Shown: piece after piece, positions 8,823-17,069 of the stretch | How the letters are laid out: the number at the start of each line of letters is the position of its first letter | How positions within the stretch are numbered: position 1 is the stretch's first letter | Assembly: GCA_045646845.1 (NCBI GenBank) | Contig: JAZRLO010000007.1 | Coordinates: forward strand, 62,001 to 126,000 | Reading direction: 5' to 3' | From: HGM04593 sp045646845 | GTDB lineage: Bacteria; Bacteroidota; Bacteroidia; Bacteroidales; Bacteroidaceae | Length of the DNA stretch: 64,000 bases | Translations under genes and position numbers: made by a program | Notes under the pieces: model-generated | Seen by the model: only the letters and a program-made list of their open reading frames with translations | Told to the model about the DNA's origin: nothing | Database searches by the model: none

Positions 8823-8872
8823 TCTATAAATAAGGTGCGCTGTACCGCGGTACAGCGCACCTTATTTATAGA
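8823..8872. terminator. perfect 50-bp palindrome, probable transcription terminator
   Basis: Two 24-bp arms are exact reverse complements around a central GC, so the full 50 bp reads the same on both strands, with no loop bases. The core of each arm is GGTGCGCTGTACC or its complement and the outer parts are A/T-rich. It sits 17 bp after the C1 peptidase stop and about 65 bp before the nhaA promoter, as expected for a terminator. There is no strong T-run. Confidence 0.7.
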
Positions 8873-8936
8873 CAAAACCGATTGCAGCTATCGCATATTA
8901 GAATAGACCACAATTTTCGGTAGCGGAAAAAGAGTG

Positions 8937-8944
8937 TACTTTTG
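8937..8944 (+). promoter_or_regulatory. -7 box for nhaA
   Basis: TACTTTTG matches TAnnTTTG, 16 bp before the ATG at 8961. TTTT at 8914-8917 is at the -33 distance (19 bp). Confidence 0.55.
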
Positions 8945-8960
8945 CACTCCCTAACAAAAC

Positions 8961-10325
8961 ATGCACAATATGCCAACAAACAACTACAGTTTCAAAAGCA
9001 TGATAAAGAAGTACGTCACTACAAGTGCCGTACTTATTGTCTGTACCGTCGTAGCACTGATCATTGCCAACACGGAGCTGAAAGATATGTATTTCGGCCT
9101 GTGGGATAAGAAAGTGCAACTATCGGTGGGCAGTTTCAACCTTTTCAGCCATAACGGACACGCGATGAGCCTGATGAGTGTTATAAACGACTTCCTCATG
9201 GCCATATTCTTCCTCTCCGTGGGACTCGAAATAAAACGTGAAGTACTTGTCGGAGAGCTCTCATCGGCAAAAAAGGCAATGCTTCCGATCATCGGTGCAT
9301 GTGGCGGCATGCTTGTCCCCGTACTTTTCTTCTGGCTCGCATGCCCTGCAGATGCGGACATGCTGAGGGGCGTTGCAATACCTATGGCAACAGACATCGC
9401 CTTCTCGTTGGGAGTGCTGTCGATATTCAAGACAAGAGTCCCCATTGGGCTGAAGATATTCCTTGCTGCACTTGCCGTAGCCGATGACCTTGGCGGAATA
9501 ATTGTCATAGCCCTTTTCTACTCTTCGAGCCTCAATATCACATACCTGCTCATAGCGGCAGCCTGCGTGGCTCTTCTCATAGTAGGAAACCAGAAAAAGA
9601 TAATGAAGAAGTCGTTCTATCTTGCGGTCGGACTGGCTCTGTGGTACGCGATGCTCAATTCGGGAATACATGCGACAATCGCCGGAGTCATTGTTGCATT
9701 CTGCGTCCCGGCCTCGCTGCGCAAGGGTTCTCCACACTACATTGAACGCATTCGAAACAACATAAACAAGTTCCCAGTTACAGATGTGAGCGGCAAGCAT
9801 CACACAGTGATACTCACGAATGACGAGATACATACGCTCAAGAGCATTGAATCGGCTGCCGATAAGCTCATCAGCCCACTGCAAGAGTTGGAGGATAGCT
9901 TGCACAATATCATTGGCTATTTCATAATTCCTCTCTTCGCACTTGCCAACATCGGTATCGACCTCTCGGCAATGAGCATCGGAAGTGTATTTGGCGGCAT
10001 AGGACTGTCAGTCATCATAGGTCTTGTTGCCGGCAAGTTCATCGGTGTGTTCTCATTCTCGTGGATTGCCATCAAACTGGGATTTGTGCAGTTGCCACAG
10101 GGAGCCAACTGGAAATCATTCGCATCGGTATGCATGCTGTGCGGAATCGGACTCACTGTGTCAATCTTCATTGCCGACCTGTCATACGCATCTTTGGGTG
10201 AAAGCGGCACACAGCTTCTCAACCAAGCAAAACTCGGAATCCTATGCGGTTCTCTCGTTTCGGCAATAATCGGTTGCTTCCTGCTTAACCGCTACCTGCC
10301 GAAGAACGCAGGTACGGTTCAATAA
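8961..10325 (+). CDS. nhaA: Na+/H+ antiporter NhaA
   Basis: 454 residues, with about twelve hydrophobic segments. NhaA exports Na+ or Li+ in exchange for H+ across the inner membrane and supports pH and salt homeostasis. Signature segments are FFLSVGLEIKREVLVGELSS, then PMATDIAFSLGVLSI and AVADDLGGIIVIALFY. The last carries the paired aspartates (ADD) that bind the ion in the E. coli enzyme. Between membrane segments 9 and 10 there is a longer cytoplasmic loop (about residues 255-305), a feature of Bacteroidota NhaA proteins as far as I recall. The gene ends inside the convergent M28 peptidase gene (7-bp overlap). An alternative start at 8970 cannot be excluded. Confidence 0.95.
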   Translation: MHNMPTNNYSFKSMIKKYVTTSAVLIVCTVVALIIANTELKDMYFGLWDKKVQLSVGSFNLFSHNGHAMSLMSVINDFLMAIFFLSVGLEIKREVLVGELSSAKKAMLPIIGACGGMLVPVLFFWLACPADADMLRGVAIPMATDIAFSLGVLSIFKTRVPIGLKIFLAALAVADDLGGIIVIALFYSSSLNITYLLIAAACVALLIVGNQKKIMKKSFYLAVGLALWYAMLNSGIHATIAGVIVAFCVPASLRKGSPHYIERIRNNINKFPVTDVSGKHHTVILTNDEIHTLKSIESAADKLISPLQELEDSLHNIIGYFIIPLFALANIGIDLSAMSIGSVFGGIGLSVIIGLVAGKFIGVFSFSWIAIKLGFVQLPQGANWKSFASVCMLCGIGLTVSIFIADLSYASLGESGTQLLNQAKLGILCGSLVSAIIGCFLLNRYLPKNAGTVQ

Positions 10326-11314
10326 CTACGTTCGTTGGCAAGACGCCAGAGACAGAGATATGCCGCACGCGTAATGTCCAGCATTTTCACGTAGTCGATC
10401 TTGCCTGCTGAATCGGACGGACGATGATAGTCGGGATGCCCCTCCGTGTGATACCAAACGATGGGTATCCCGGCTTTCGCAAACGGGGCATTGTCACTGC
10501 CTGCACAAAGGTTTTCTTTCGGCGCATAAGACGGTTCGAAACGGAAGCCATACTCCTTCACATCATCCTTAAGCCATTCGGCGAACCTGGGATTTTCGGC
10601 CGTATAAAGATAGCTTACATGTGCCGGATTCTCTACCGGACCACGACCTATCATGTCGAAGTTCATATAGGCTGAAATATCCGATAAAATGGAGCATTCC
10701 CTGACAAAAAACTTTGAACCGAGCAGCCCCAGCTCCTCGCCGTCCCAAAAGGCAAAGACGATGCTGCGACGAGGTTTCCTGCCCGATTCCCTGAATGCCT
10801 TGGCCAACTGAAGAAGTGCCGAAACACCCGAAGCATTGTCATCGGCACCATTGTAGCAACTGTCACCGGCAAGTGCCGTGCCAATGCCAAGATGATCGTA
10901 ATGAGCACCTGCGACCACAAAGCCCGGACCTTCGCCGGGAATAACAGCCACTATATTCTTCAGGCGACGGACCTCACCGCCGGCAGCCGCATATCCGCTG
11001 TAGCGGGCATCACCTTCAAGAACCCAACCGGCTTCACCCTTAACGATACGGAAGGGCTGTAAATCATACTCTATTCCCCACATTCCGAGCAAAGAGATTA
11101 TGTAATCGGCCGCCACACCGCTGCCGGGCATTCCCGCCTCGCGGCCGGCAAGAAGATCGCTCGCCAAAAAGCCCACCATGGCTCTTGAATTCTCTTCGGT
11201 AATACTCCTGTAGCCATGCTTCATGGAAGACTGGGCAGACAATCCGCAATTTGATGAAAAAAACAGCATTGCAGAGAGAAAAATAGCAATGCTGCGATGA
11301 TAGATTCCGTTCAT
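10319..11314 (-). CDS. secreted M28-family zinc aminopeptidase
   Basis: 331 residues from the ATG at 11312-11314. A longer frame exists to 11452, but a -7 box (minus, 11334-11341) falls inside it. The N-terminus has a hydrophobic signal segment (about residues 8-24) ending CGLSAQ, so the product is exported. M28 metal ligands are visible in order: GAHYDHLG, ADDNASGVSAL (bridging Asp), WDGEELGLLGS (general base and ligand Glu), DMIGRG and a late YHTEGHPDYH. The family releases N-terminal residues using two zinc ions. It converges on nhaA with a 7-bp overlap. The substrate (general peptides or a cyclised glutaminyl peptide) cannot be told from the sequence. Confidence 0.9.
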   Translation of the reverse strand: MNGIYHRSIAIFLSAMLFFSSNCGLSAQSSMKHGYRSITEENSRAMVGFLASDLLAGREAGMPGSGVAADYIISLLGMWGIEYDLQPFRIVKGEAGWVLEGDARYSGYAAAGGEVRRLKNIVAVIPGEGPGFVVAGAHYDHLGIGTALAGDSCYNGADDNASGVSALLQLAKAFRESGRKPRRSIVFAFWDGEELGLLGSKFFVRECSILSDISAYMNFDMIGRGPVENPAHVSYLYTAENPRFAEWLKDDVKEYGFRFEPSYAPKENLCAGSDNAPFAKAGIPIVWYHTEGHPDYHRPSDSAGKIDYVKMLDITRAAYLCLWRLANERSY

Positions 11315-11333
11315 GTTTTTTCTCTTTATATGG

Positions 11334-11365
11334 CAAAAATAGTTCTTTTTTGCATAAAAGACAAG
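11334..11365 (-). promoter_or_regulatory. promoter of the M28 peptidase gene
   Basis: Minus-strand TATTTTTG at 11334-11341, with CTTG (plus-strand CAAG) at 11362-11365, spaced 20 bp. It lies 20 bp upstream of the ATG and fixes the shorter start. Confidence 0.55.
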
Positions 11366-11480
11366 AAGTGCGGACAGAACAGCCCCCCACTCTGCAATAC
11401 ACTGAACAAAATATTTATTTTCAGACAAATAGCAGATGGAGCGGTTTTCCACGAGCTGTTGAAAACTTTATTGAAAATTT

Positions 11481-11524
11481 ATTGTGGCAAATTGTGGGGA
11501 ATTGTGGGGAATTGTGTATTTTTG
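11481..11524 (+). promoter_or_regulatory. mraZ promoter overlapped by four MraZ-type repeats
   Basis: Four direct repeats with exact 10-bp spacing start at 11481, 11491, 11501 and 11511. Each begins ATTGTG; the second and third are ATTGTGGGGA. The -7 box TATTTTTG (11517-11524) begins inside the fourth repeat, so the array covers the -33 region and spacer. MraZ in E. coli binds direct TGGG repeats at 10-bp spacing upstream of its own gene, which makes autorepression by promoter occlusion likely. Confidence 0.8.
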
Positions 11525-11553
11525 GAACGAATTATATATTTTAGACAAAAAGT

Positions 11554-12018
11554 ATGCGTTTCATAGGCAACATCGAAGCAAAGACAGACAGCAAGGGAAG
11601 GGTTTTCCTCCCGGCCTGTTTCCGCCGCATTCTCCAGGCCGGAGGCTGCGACAAAGTCATGTTGCGCAAGGATGTTTACCAGAACTGCCTGGTGATATAT
11701 CCCGAACAGAGCTGGAACGAGCAACTCGACCTGCTCCGCTCAAGGCTCGACAAATGGAACGCGAAGCACCAGATGCTGTTCCGCCAGTTCGTTGCCGACG
11801 TCGAGGAACTGAACATCGACGGCAACGGACGCATTCTGCTCCCGAAAAGATATCTCGCAATGGCAGGGATAGTACAGGAGGTGAGGTTCATAGGAATGGA
11901 CGACACCATTGAAATCTGGGCCAAGGAGAAGCTCGAACAGCCGTTCATGGCACCCGAAGAGTTCGGGAAGGAACTTGAAGCTATAATGACAGCCGGAAAG
12001 GGAGGCGAAAATGGATAA
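11554..12018 (+). CDS. mraZ: transcriptional regulator MraZ
   Basis: 154 residues, first gene of the division and cell wall cluster. It has two SpoVT/AbrB-like swapped-hairpin domains: GNIEAKTDSKGRVFLPACFR in the first, and DGNGRILLPKRYLAMAGI in the second. MraZ forms ring-shaped oligomers and binds repeats upstream of its own promoter. Four such repeats are present at 11481-11520, so it probably represses the whole cluster. The gene overlaps rsmH by 8 bp. Length and domain arrangement are normal. Confidence 0.95.
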   Translation: MRFIGNIEAKTDSKGRVFLPACFRRILQAGGCDKVMLRKDVYQNCLVIYPEQSWNEQLDLLRSRLDKWNAKHQMLFRQFVADVEELNIDGNGRILLPKRYLAMAGIVQEVRFIGMDDTIEIWAKEKLEQPFMAPEEFGKELEAIMTAGKGGENG

Positions 12019-12928
12019 TACACAGACATACCACACTCCTGTACTATTGAAGGAGAGCGTAGAGGGAATGCAGATAGACACAAGTGACATATGCATTGAT
12101 GTCACGTTCGGCGGCGGCGGACACTCACGGGAAATTCTCGGCAGGCTGGGAAAAGAGGGACACCTCTACAGCTTTGACCAGGATGCAGACGCAGAGAAGA
12201 ACGCGCCGGATGACAGCCGCTTTACATTCGTGAGGGGCAACTTCCGGTTCATATACAACTTCATGCGTTACCACGATGCCACAGAAGTGGATGCCATACT
12301 TGCCGACCTCGGCGTTTCCGGTCACCATTTCGATGACGAGACACGCGGTTTCTCGTTCCGTTTCGACGCCGACCTCGACATGAGGATGAACAAACGCGGA
12401 GGAGAAACGGCCGCCAGCCTTCTCAACAGGGCCAGCGAAGAGGAACTGACAAGGATATTCAAACTCTACGGAGAGCTCAACTGCGCACGCAAACTGGCTG
12501 CAAGAATTGTCAAGGCGCGCGCAGAAAAGCCCATAACGAGAGTGAACGAACTCAAGGAGATAGCCAAGCCTTTCTGTCCGCTCCAACGCGAGAAGAAAGA
12601 GATGGCAAAGGTTTTCCAGGCTCTGCGCATTGAGATAAACAAGGAGGTTGAAGCGTTGCAGGAGATGCTTGTCAGCGCGAAGGACCTGCTCAAGCCCGGA
12701 GGAAGGCTAGTAGTCATAACATACCATTCCATCGAGGACCGTATCGTGAAGAACTTCATGAAGAGCGGCAATTTCGAAGGCAAGGTAGAACAGGACTTCT
12801 TCGGGAGAAGCACATCGCCGTTCGAGATGAAAAAGGTCATTGTGCCAACAGACGAAGAGATGGAGAGAAACCCCCGCTCAAGAAGCGCGAAACTACGCAT
12901 TGCGATAAAGAAAGAAGAACAGTCATGA
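12011..12928 (+). CDS. rsmH: 16S rRNA m4C1402 methyltransferase RsmH (MraW)
   Basis: 305 residues. RsmH adds the N4-methyl group to C1402 of 16S rRNA using S-adenosylmethionine; the m4Cm modification tunes the ribosomal P site. Motifs seen are YHTPVLLKESVEGM, the SAM-binding loop DVTFGGGGHSREIL, ILADLGVSGHHFDDETRGFS, GGRLVVITYHSIEDRIVKNF and the C-terminal NPRSRSAKLRIAIK. It overlaps mraZ by 8 bp and the FtsL-like gene by 4 bp (ATGA), as expected for translational coupling in dcw clusters. Confidence 0.96.
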   Translation: MDNTQTYHTPVLLKESVEGMQIDTSDICIDVTFGGGGHSREILGRLGKEGHLYSFDQDADAEKNAPDDSRFTFVRGNFRFIYNFMRYHDATEVDAILADLGVSGHHFDDETRGFSFRFDADLDMRMNKRGGETAASLLNRASEEELTRIFKLYGELNCARKLAARIVKARAEKPITRVNELKEIAKPFCPLQREKKEMAKVFQALRIEINKEVEALQEMLVSAKDLLKPGGRLVVITYHSIEDRIVKNFMKSGNFEGKVEQDFFGRSTSPFEMKKVIVPTDEEMERNPRSRSAKLRIAIKKEEQS

Positions 12929-13272
12929 GCAAGGAGAAAGACGGTAAAAAGAAGAAAAAGAAAACCGGAATATTCGGCTACATATTCGGCGGACGGATAT
13001 TCGTCAGCGACTTCATAACGAAGAACTCGCTGCTTCTCGGTCTCATAATACTATACTCATTCATATATGTGAGCAACAGATACGAGTACGAACAGGAACT
13101 CGTGAAGATTGACAGGCTCACCAAAGAGAAGAATGAGCTGAGGAATACTCTGCTCACGCTTGAATGCGAGTTGGCCTCCAAGAGCAGGCAGACAAACATA
13201 GAGGATTTTCTCAAGAAAAACGGCAGTGATTTGAAGATAAGCAACAAGGCACCCTACAAAATAAAGAAGTGA
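12925..13272 (+). CDS. ftsL: FtsL-like divisome protein
   Basis: 115 residues: a lysine-rich cytoplasmic N-terminus, one membrane helix (about 34-51, LLLGLIILYSFIYV), and a periplasmic coiled coil (about 52-95, rich in Lys, Glu and Leu). This is the architecture of FtsL, which bridges FtsQ and FtsB to FtsW and FtsI in the septal complex. Sequence similarity to the E. coli protein is not visible to me; the call rests on topology and on position between rsmH and the transpeptidase gene. It starts in a 4-bp overlap with rsmH and ends 3 bp before ftsI. Confidence 0.8.
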   Translation: MSKEKDGKKKKKKTGIFGYIFGGRIFVSDFITKNSLLLGLIILYSFIYVSNRYEYEQELVKIDRLTKEKNELRNTLLTLECELASKSRQTNIEDFLKKNGSDLKISNKAPYKIKK

Positions 13273-13275
13273 CAT

Positions 13276-15564
13276 ATGTTCAAGATGCGTAAAAATGCGA
13301 TATTCCGTTTCAACCTCCTGGTGGTACTGTTCTTTGCCTTCTGGGGGGTGGCCATTATTGGCATCGCGACAAAGATAATGTTCTTCGACAGGGAGATGTG
13401 GCAGGAGGTCGAGAGAGACTACAAGGAACAAAAGAAGATAAGTTCAAACGTTGAGATTCCGGCACGCCGAGGCAACATACTCGACGACAAAGGCGAGCTC
13501 ATGGTGAGCACACTGCCGCAATACAGGATTTTCTTCGACTTCAAATATATAAATAAGGATGACCCGAAGGATGCCAGAGAGACACAGAGAAAGAGAGATT
13601 CACTGTGGACGAAGCACTTGGATGAGGTATGCCAGGAACTCAGCAGAATTCTGCCCGGACAGACACCCGAAGGATTCAAGAAGACCATCACGAAAGGATG
13701 GAAAGGTCTCAAGGGCGGTGTAAGGCTTTACAAGGGCAGAATATCATATACCCAGTACAAGCGCATAATGGAGCTGCCCATATTCAACCTTGGACACAAA
13801 TACAGCGGCGCACGCTCGACAAAGGAGATTGAACGCCGTAGGATATACGGAGATATCGGCTGCAGCACTATCGGCGTATTGCGCAACACCGAAAAGAAAG
13901 ACGGCAGCATAATAGAAGAGATAAACGGGCTCGAAAAGACATTCGACGAATACCTGAGAGGCAAGTCCGGTATCGGACATATAGAAAAGGTTGGAGGTGA
14001 GTTCATCACCAAGACCGACAAACTGCCGCAGAACGGGTATGACGTGCAGACCACACTCGACCCGGAGATGATGGACATATGCTATGAAGAGGTAAAAAAG
14101 GTTCTGGAGGAGAAGGAACTCGCTTCGGGCTGGGCCATACTTATGGAGACAAAGACCGGCGACATCAAAGCCATAGTGAACCTTACAAGAGCTACGATAG
14201 GAGACGGTTTCGCATACCTTGAAACAGGCGAGATAATACCATACAACGGCACGCCGAACCATGCGCTCACCGAACGCAATGAACCCGGTTCCATCTTCAA
14301 AACCGTAGCGATGACCGCAATGCTGGAAGACAAGAAGATAACGACCAAGGACCTTGTCACTGTATATGAGAGCAGGGTGCATGTTTTCGACGGCCACAGA
14401 GTCACCGACGAGATGTACAGGGGGCCGGAGGGCACAAGCCTCTTCTCACCGCGCGAGGCAATGATGTACTCCTCCAACATCGCAATGACGCAGTTCATAC
14501 GCAAGTCCTACATGAATGACCCTCAGGCATATATCAATACGCTGAAGAGATTCGGCATTACAGACAACTACAAAGTCATAGAAGGAGAGGTAAACCCGGA
14601 CATGACAACGCCAGACATGAAAGGAAGGTGGGGAAATTCGACCCTGCACACCCTATCATACGGATACGGAATCGCCACTACCGCCCTGAACATGGTCACA
14701 TTCTACAACACCATAGCCAACGGCGGCAGGTACATAAAACCACGCCTGGTAAAGGCAATCCTTTCGGAAGGAGAGGTCGTGAAGTCATTCCCGACGGTAG
14801 TGCTGAACGAACAGCTTATATCGAAGGAGACGGCAGATACTGTCACATACCTGCTGAGCGAAGTTGTGAACGGCATAGGCAAGTTCAACAAGAACCACGG
14901 GCTACTTGACGGAACGGGAAAAAGAGCACACTCGGAAATGATGACTATAGTGGGCAAAACCGGTACCGCCAACAAGTCCAACAAAAACAATGACGAGAAA
15001 CTGATGAGTTTCTGCGGTTTCTTCCCTGCGGAAAACCCGGAATACACTCTTATAGTGCAGATGCACTATGACAAGAAGCTGGACACGCGTACACCGGAAC
15101 AGCGCAGCAAGAACAGCTACGGCGGCGGAAGTACATCGGCCATAGCGTTCCGGAACATTGCAGAAAAAATAATGTCGAAGAACCTGACATCGGACATAGC
15201 CGAAGCCGTCGATAAGAATGCGACTCTCAGGCCCGCAGTAATACCGGGAAGCATATTCGAGGCAAACTACGTCCTGAACGCCTTGGGAATAGCCGGAACG
15301 CAAAGTCCGGCAACGGTATCCGATTCATTATGGGGAAGCATAAAGAACGACAAGTACGGAGAAATGTATTACGAGACCAAGGTCTTTGAATACGGCATCA
15401 CGCCCGACGTAAGGGGAATGGGAGCAAAGGACGCACTGCACCTCTTGCAGAAATGCGGCCTCAAGGTACAGATTCAAGGATACGGCAAAGTAAAGCAGCA
15501 AAGCATCGAACCCGGAAAAGAGATAACAGACGGAGAGATAATAATGCTGGCTCTTGAACCGTAA
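13276..15564 (+). CDS. ftsI: septal transpeptidase FtsI (class B PBP) with PASTA domain
   Basis: 762 residues. An N-terminal membrane anchor (about 12-32) is followed by a dimerisation domain and a penicillin-binding transpeptidase domain. Active-site motifs are SIFK with nucleophile Ser339, SSN at 399-401 and KTG at 561-563. The last 60 residues form one PASTA domain (from about YGITPDVRGMGAKDALHLL to the end), which binds peptidoglycan fragments in related proteins. It crosslinks septal peptidoglycan in the periplasm with FtsW. The longer length compared with E. coli FtsI (588) comes from insertions and the PASTA module and fits Bacteroidota. Confidence 0.95.
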   Translation: MFKMRKNAIFRFNLLVVLFFAFWGVAIIGIATKIMFFDREMWQEVERDYKEQKKISSNVEIPARRGNILDDKGELMVSTLPQYRIFFDFKYINKDDPKDARETQRKRDSLWTKHLDEVCQELSRILPGQTPEGFKKTITKGWKGLKGGVRLYKGRISYTQYKRIMELPIFNLGHKYSGARSTKEIERRRIYGDIGCSTIGVLRNTEKKDGSIIEEINGLEKTFDEYLRGKSGIGHIEKVGGEFITKTDKLPQNGYDVQTTLDPEMMDICYEEVKKVLEEKELASGWAILMETKTGDIKAIVNLTRATIGDGFAYLETGEIIPYNGTPNHALTERNEPGSIFKTVAMTAMLEDKKITTKDLVTVYESRVHVFDGHRVTDEMYRGPEGTSLFSPREAMMYSSNIAMTQFIRKSYMNDPQAYINTLKRFGITDNYKVIEGEVNPDMTTPDMKGRWGNSTLHTLSYGYGIATTALNMVTFYNTIANGGRYIKPRLVKAILSEGEVVKSFPTVVLNEQLISKETADTVTYLLSEVVNGIGKFNKNHGLLDGTGKRAHSEMMTIVGKTGTANKSNKNNDEKLMSFCGFFPAENPEYTLIVQMHYDKKLDTRTPEQRSKNSYGGGSTSAIAFRNIAEKIMSKNLTSDIAEAVDKNATLRPAVIPGSIFEANYVLNALGIAGTQSPATVSDSLWGSIKNDKYGEMYYETKVFEYGITPDVRGMGAKDALHLLQKCGLKVQIQGYGKVKQQSIEPGKEITDGEIIMLALEP

Positions 15565-15599
15565 GAAATTACAAAAACAAAATTCAATACATACACATA

Positions 15600-17054
15600 A
15601 TGGAATTAAGCGTACTATTAAGAGACATTCAATACAACAGGCTTGTACTCCCTAAAGAGGAGGTGGACGTGCTTGGAGTCAACATCGATTCCAGACTGGT
15701 AAAAGAGGGCGATATGTTCATCGCGATGAAAGGTACCCAGACAGACGGACACCAGTATATTGCAGCCGCCGAGGAGAAGGGTGCTGCCGCCATCCTGTGC
15801 GAAGAGATGCCTGAAAAGCTGAACCCGTCAATAGCATACATAAAGGTGGCCGATGCCCAGGCCGTGACAGGCGTCATATCCACCGCATTCTATGGCAAGC
15901 CGTCGCTCAAAATGAGACTCGTGGGAGTTACCGGCACGAACGGGAAGACCACAATAGCCACATTGTTGTACGAACTGTTCCGCAAGATGGGACACAAGTG
16001 CGGCCTGCTCTCGACCGTATGCAACTACATCGACGGCGAGGCATACCCTTCGACCCACACGACACCTGACCCGGTATCGCTGAACAGGCTTCTCGCACAA
16101 ATGGTAGATGCCGGTTGTGAATATGCCTTCATGGAGGTGAGTTCCCACTCGCTTGCACAACAAAGGGTGGGAGGTCTTGAATTCGCAGGAGGAATCTTCA
16201 CGAACCTCACACGTGACCACATGGACTTCCACGGCGACATGGACAACTACCTTAAAGCCAAAAAGAGTTTCTTCGACAACCTGCCGCGCAACGCCTTCGC
16301 CATAACCAACCTCGATGACAAGAACGGCCCTGTGATGGTACAGAACTGTCGCGGCGATGTAAAGATGTACTCATCGCGCACGATATGTGACTATAGAGCA
16401 AGAATCGTCGAAACGCACCTCGACGGCATGGTACTCGAATTCAACAACAGGGAGTTCGCCACTATGCTGACAGGAAGATTCAACGTGAGCAATCTGCTTG
16501 CCATATACGCGGCTGCGCTCGAGCTTGGAAAGGACGCTGAAGAGACTCTCCGTGTACTGAGCACTATGAAACCTGTTTCAGGACGTTTCGAGACAATCCA
16601 TTCCAAGGAGGGAGTTTCGGCAGTCGTTGACTATGCACACACTCCCGATGCAATAAAGAACGTATTGGGAACAATAAACGAGGTTCTCAGAGGAAGAGGA
16701 AAGATAATCACAGTCGTCGGAGCCGGTGGAAACAGAGACAAGGGCAAGCGCCCGATGATGGCAGCCGAAGCCGTAAGGAGCAGCGACAAAGTGATACTTA
16801 CATCGGACAACCCACGCAACGAAGACCCACAGGAAATTATAAACGACATGCTTACAGGACTCGACGAGACACAGAAGAAGAAGGTCATATCAATAGTTGA
16901 CCGCCGCGAGGCTATAAGGACAGCATGCGCGCTTGCACAGAGCGGCGACGTCGTTCTTGTTGCAGGAAAGGGTCATGAGAACTATCAGGAGATCAATGGC
17001 GTAAAGCACCATTTTGACGACAAAGAGATTATAAACGGCATTTTCAACGCATAA
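15600..17054 (+). CDS. murE: UDP-MurNAc-tripeptide synthetase MurE (meso-DAP type)
   Basis: 484 residues. MurE adds the third residue of the stem peptide to UDP-MurNAc-L-Ala-D-Glu in the cytoplasm with ATP. The Mur-ligase P-loop is GVTGTNGKTT (109-118). The DNPR motif at 403-406 marks enzymes that use meso-diaminopimelate; lysine-specific enzymes carry other residues there, so the cell wall is probably DAP type. Other Mur motifs seen are EVSSHSLAQQRV and NLTRDHMDFHG. A 35-bp gap separates it from ftsI, enough for a minor internal promoter, though I do not see a clear one. Confidence 0.96.
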   Translation: MELSVLLRDIQYNRLVLPKEEVDVLGVNIDSRLVKEGDMFIAMKGTQTDGHQYIAAAEEKGAAAILCEEMPEKLNPSIAYIKVADAQAVTGVISTAFYGKPSLKMRLVGVTGTNGKTTIATLLYELFRKMGHKCGLLSTVCNYIDGEAYPSTHTTPDPVSLNRLLAQMVDAGCEYAFMEVSSHSLAQQRVGGLEFAGGIFTNLTRDHMDFHGDMDNYLKAKKSFFDNLPRNAFAITNLDDKNGPVMVQNCRGDVKMYSSRTICDYRARIVETHLDGMVLEFNNREFATMLTGRFNVSNLLAIYAAALELGKDAEETLRVLSTMKPVSGRFETIHSKEGVSAVVDYAHTPDAIKNVLGTINEVLRGRGKIITVVGAGGNRDKGKRPMMAAEAVRSSDKVILTSDNPRNEDPQEIINDMLTGLDETQKKKVISIVDRREAIRTACALAQSGDVVLVAGKGHENYQEINGVKHHFDDKEIINGIFNA

Positions 17055-17069
17055 CAAAGGACAGACACC

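Noticed and set aside
9261..9905. Minus-strand frames of over 200 codons inside nhaA, and similar ones at 13744-14397, 18081-18875, 21645-22355 and 61523-62260.
   Set aside because: All overlap strongly supported genes, share the same codon-bias effect, and show no recognisable motif.
11481..11520. Possible short CRISPR-like direct repeats.
   Set aside because: Units are 10 bp without spacers and lie on a promoter; they fit MraZ boxes.
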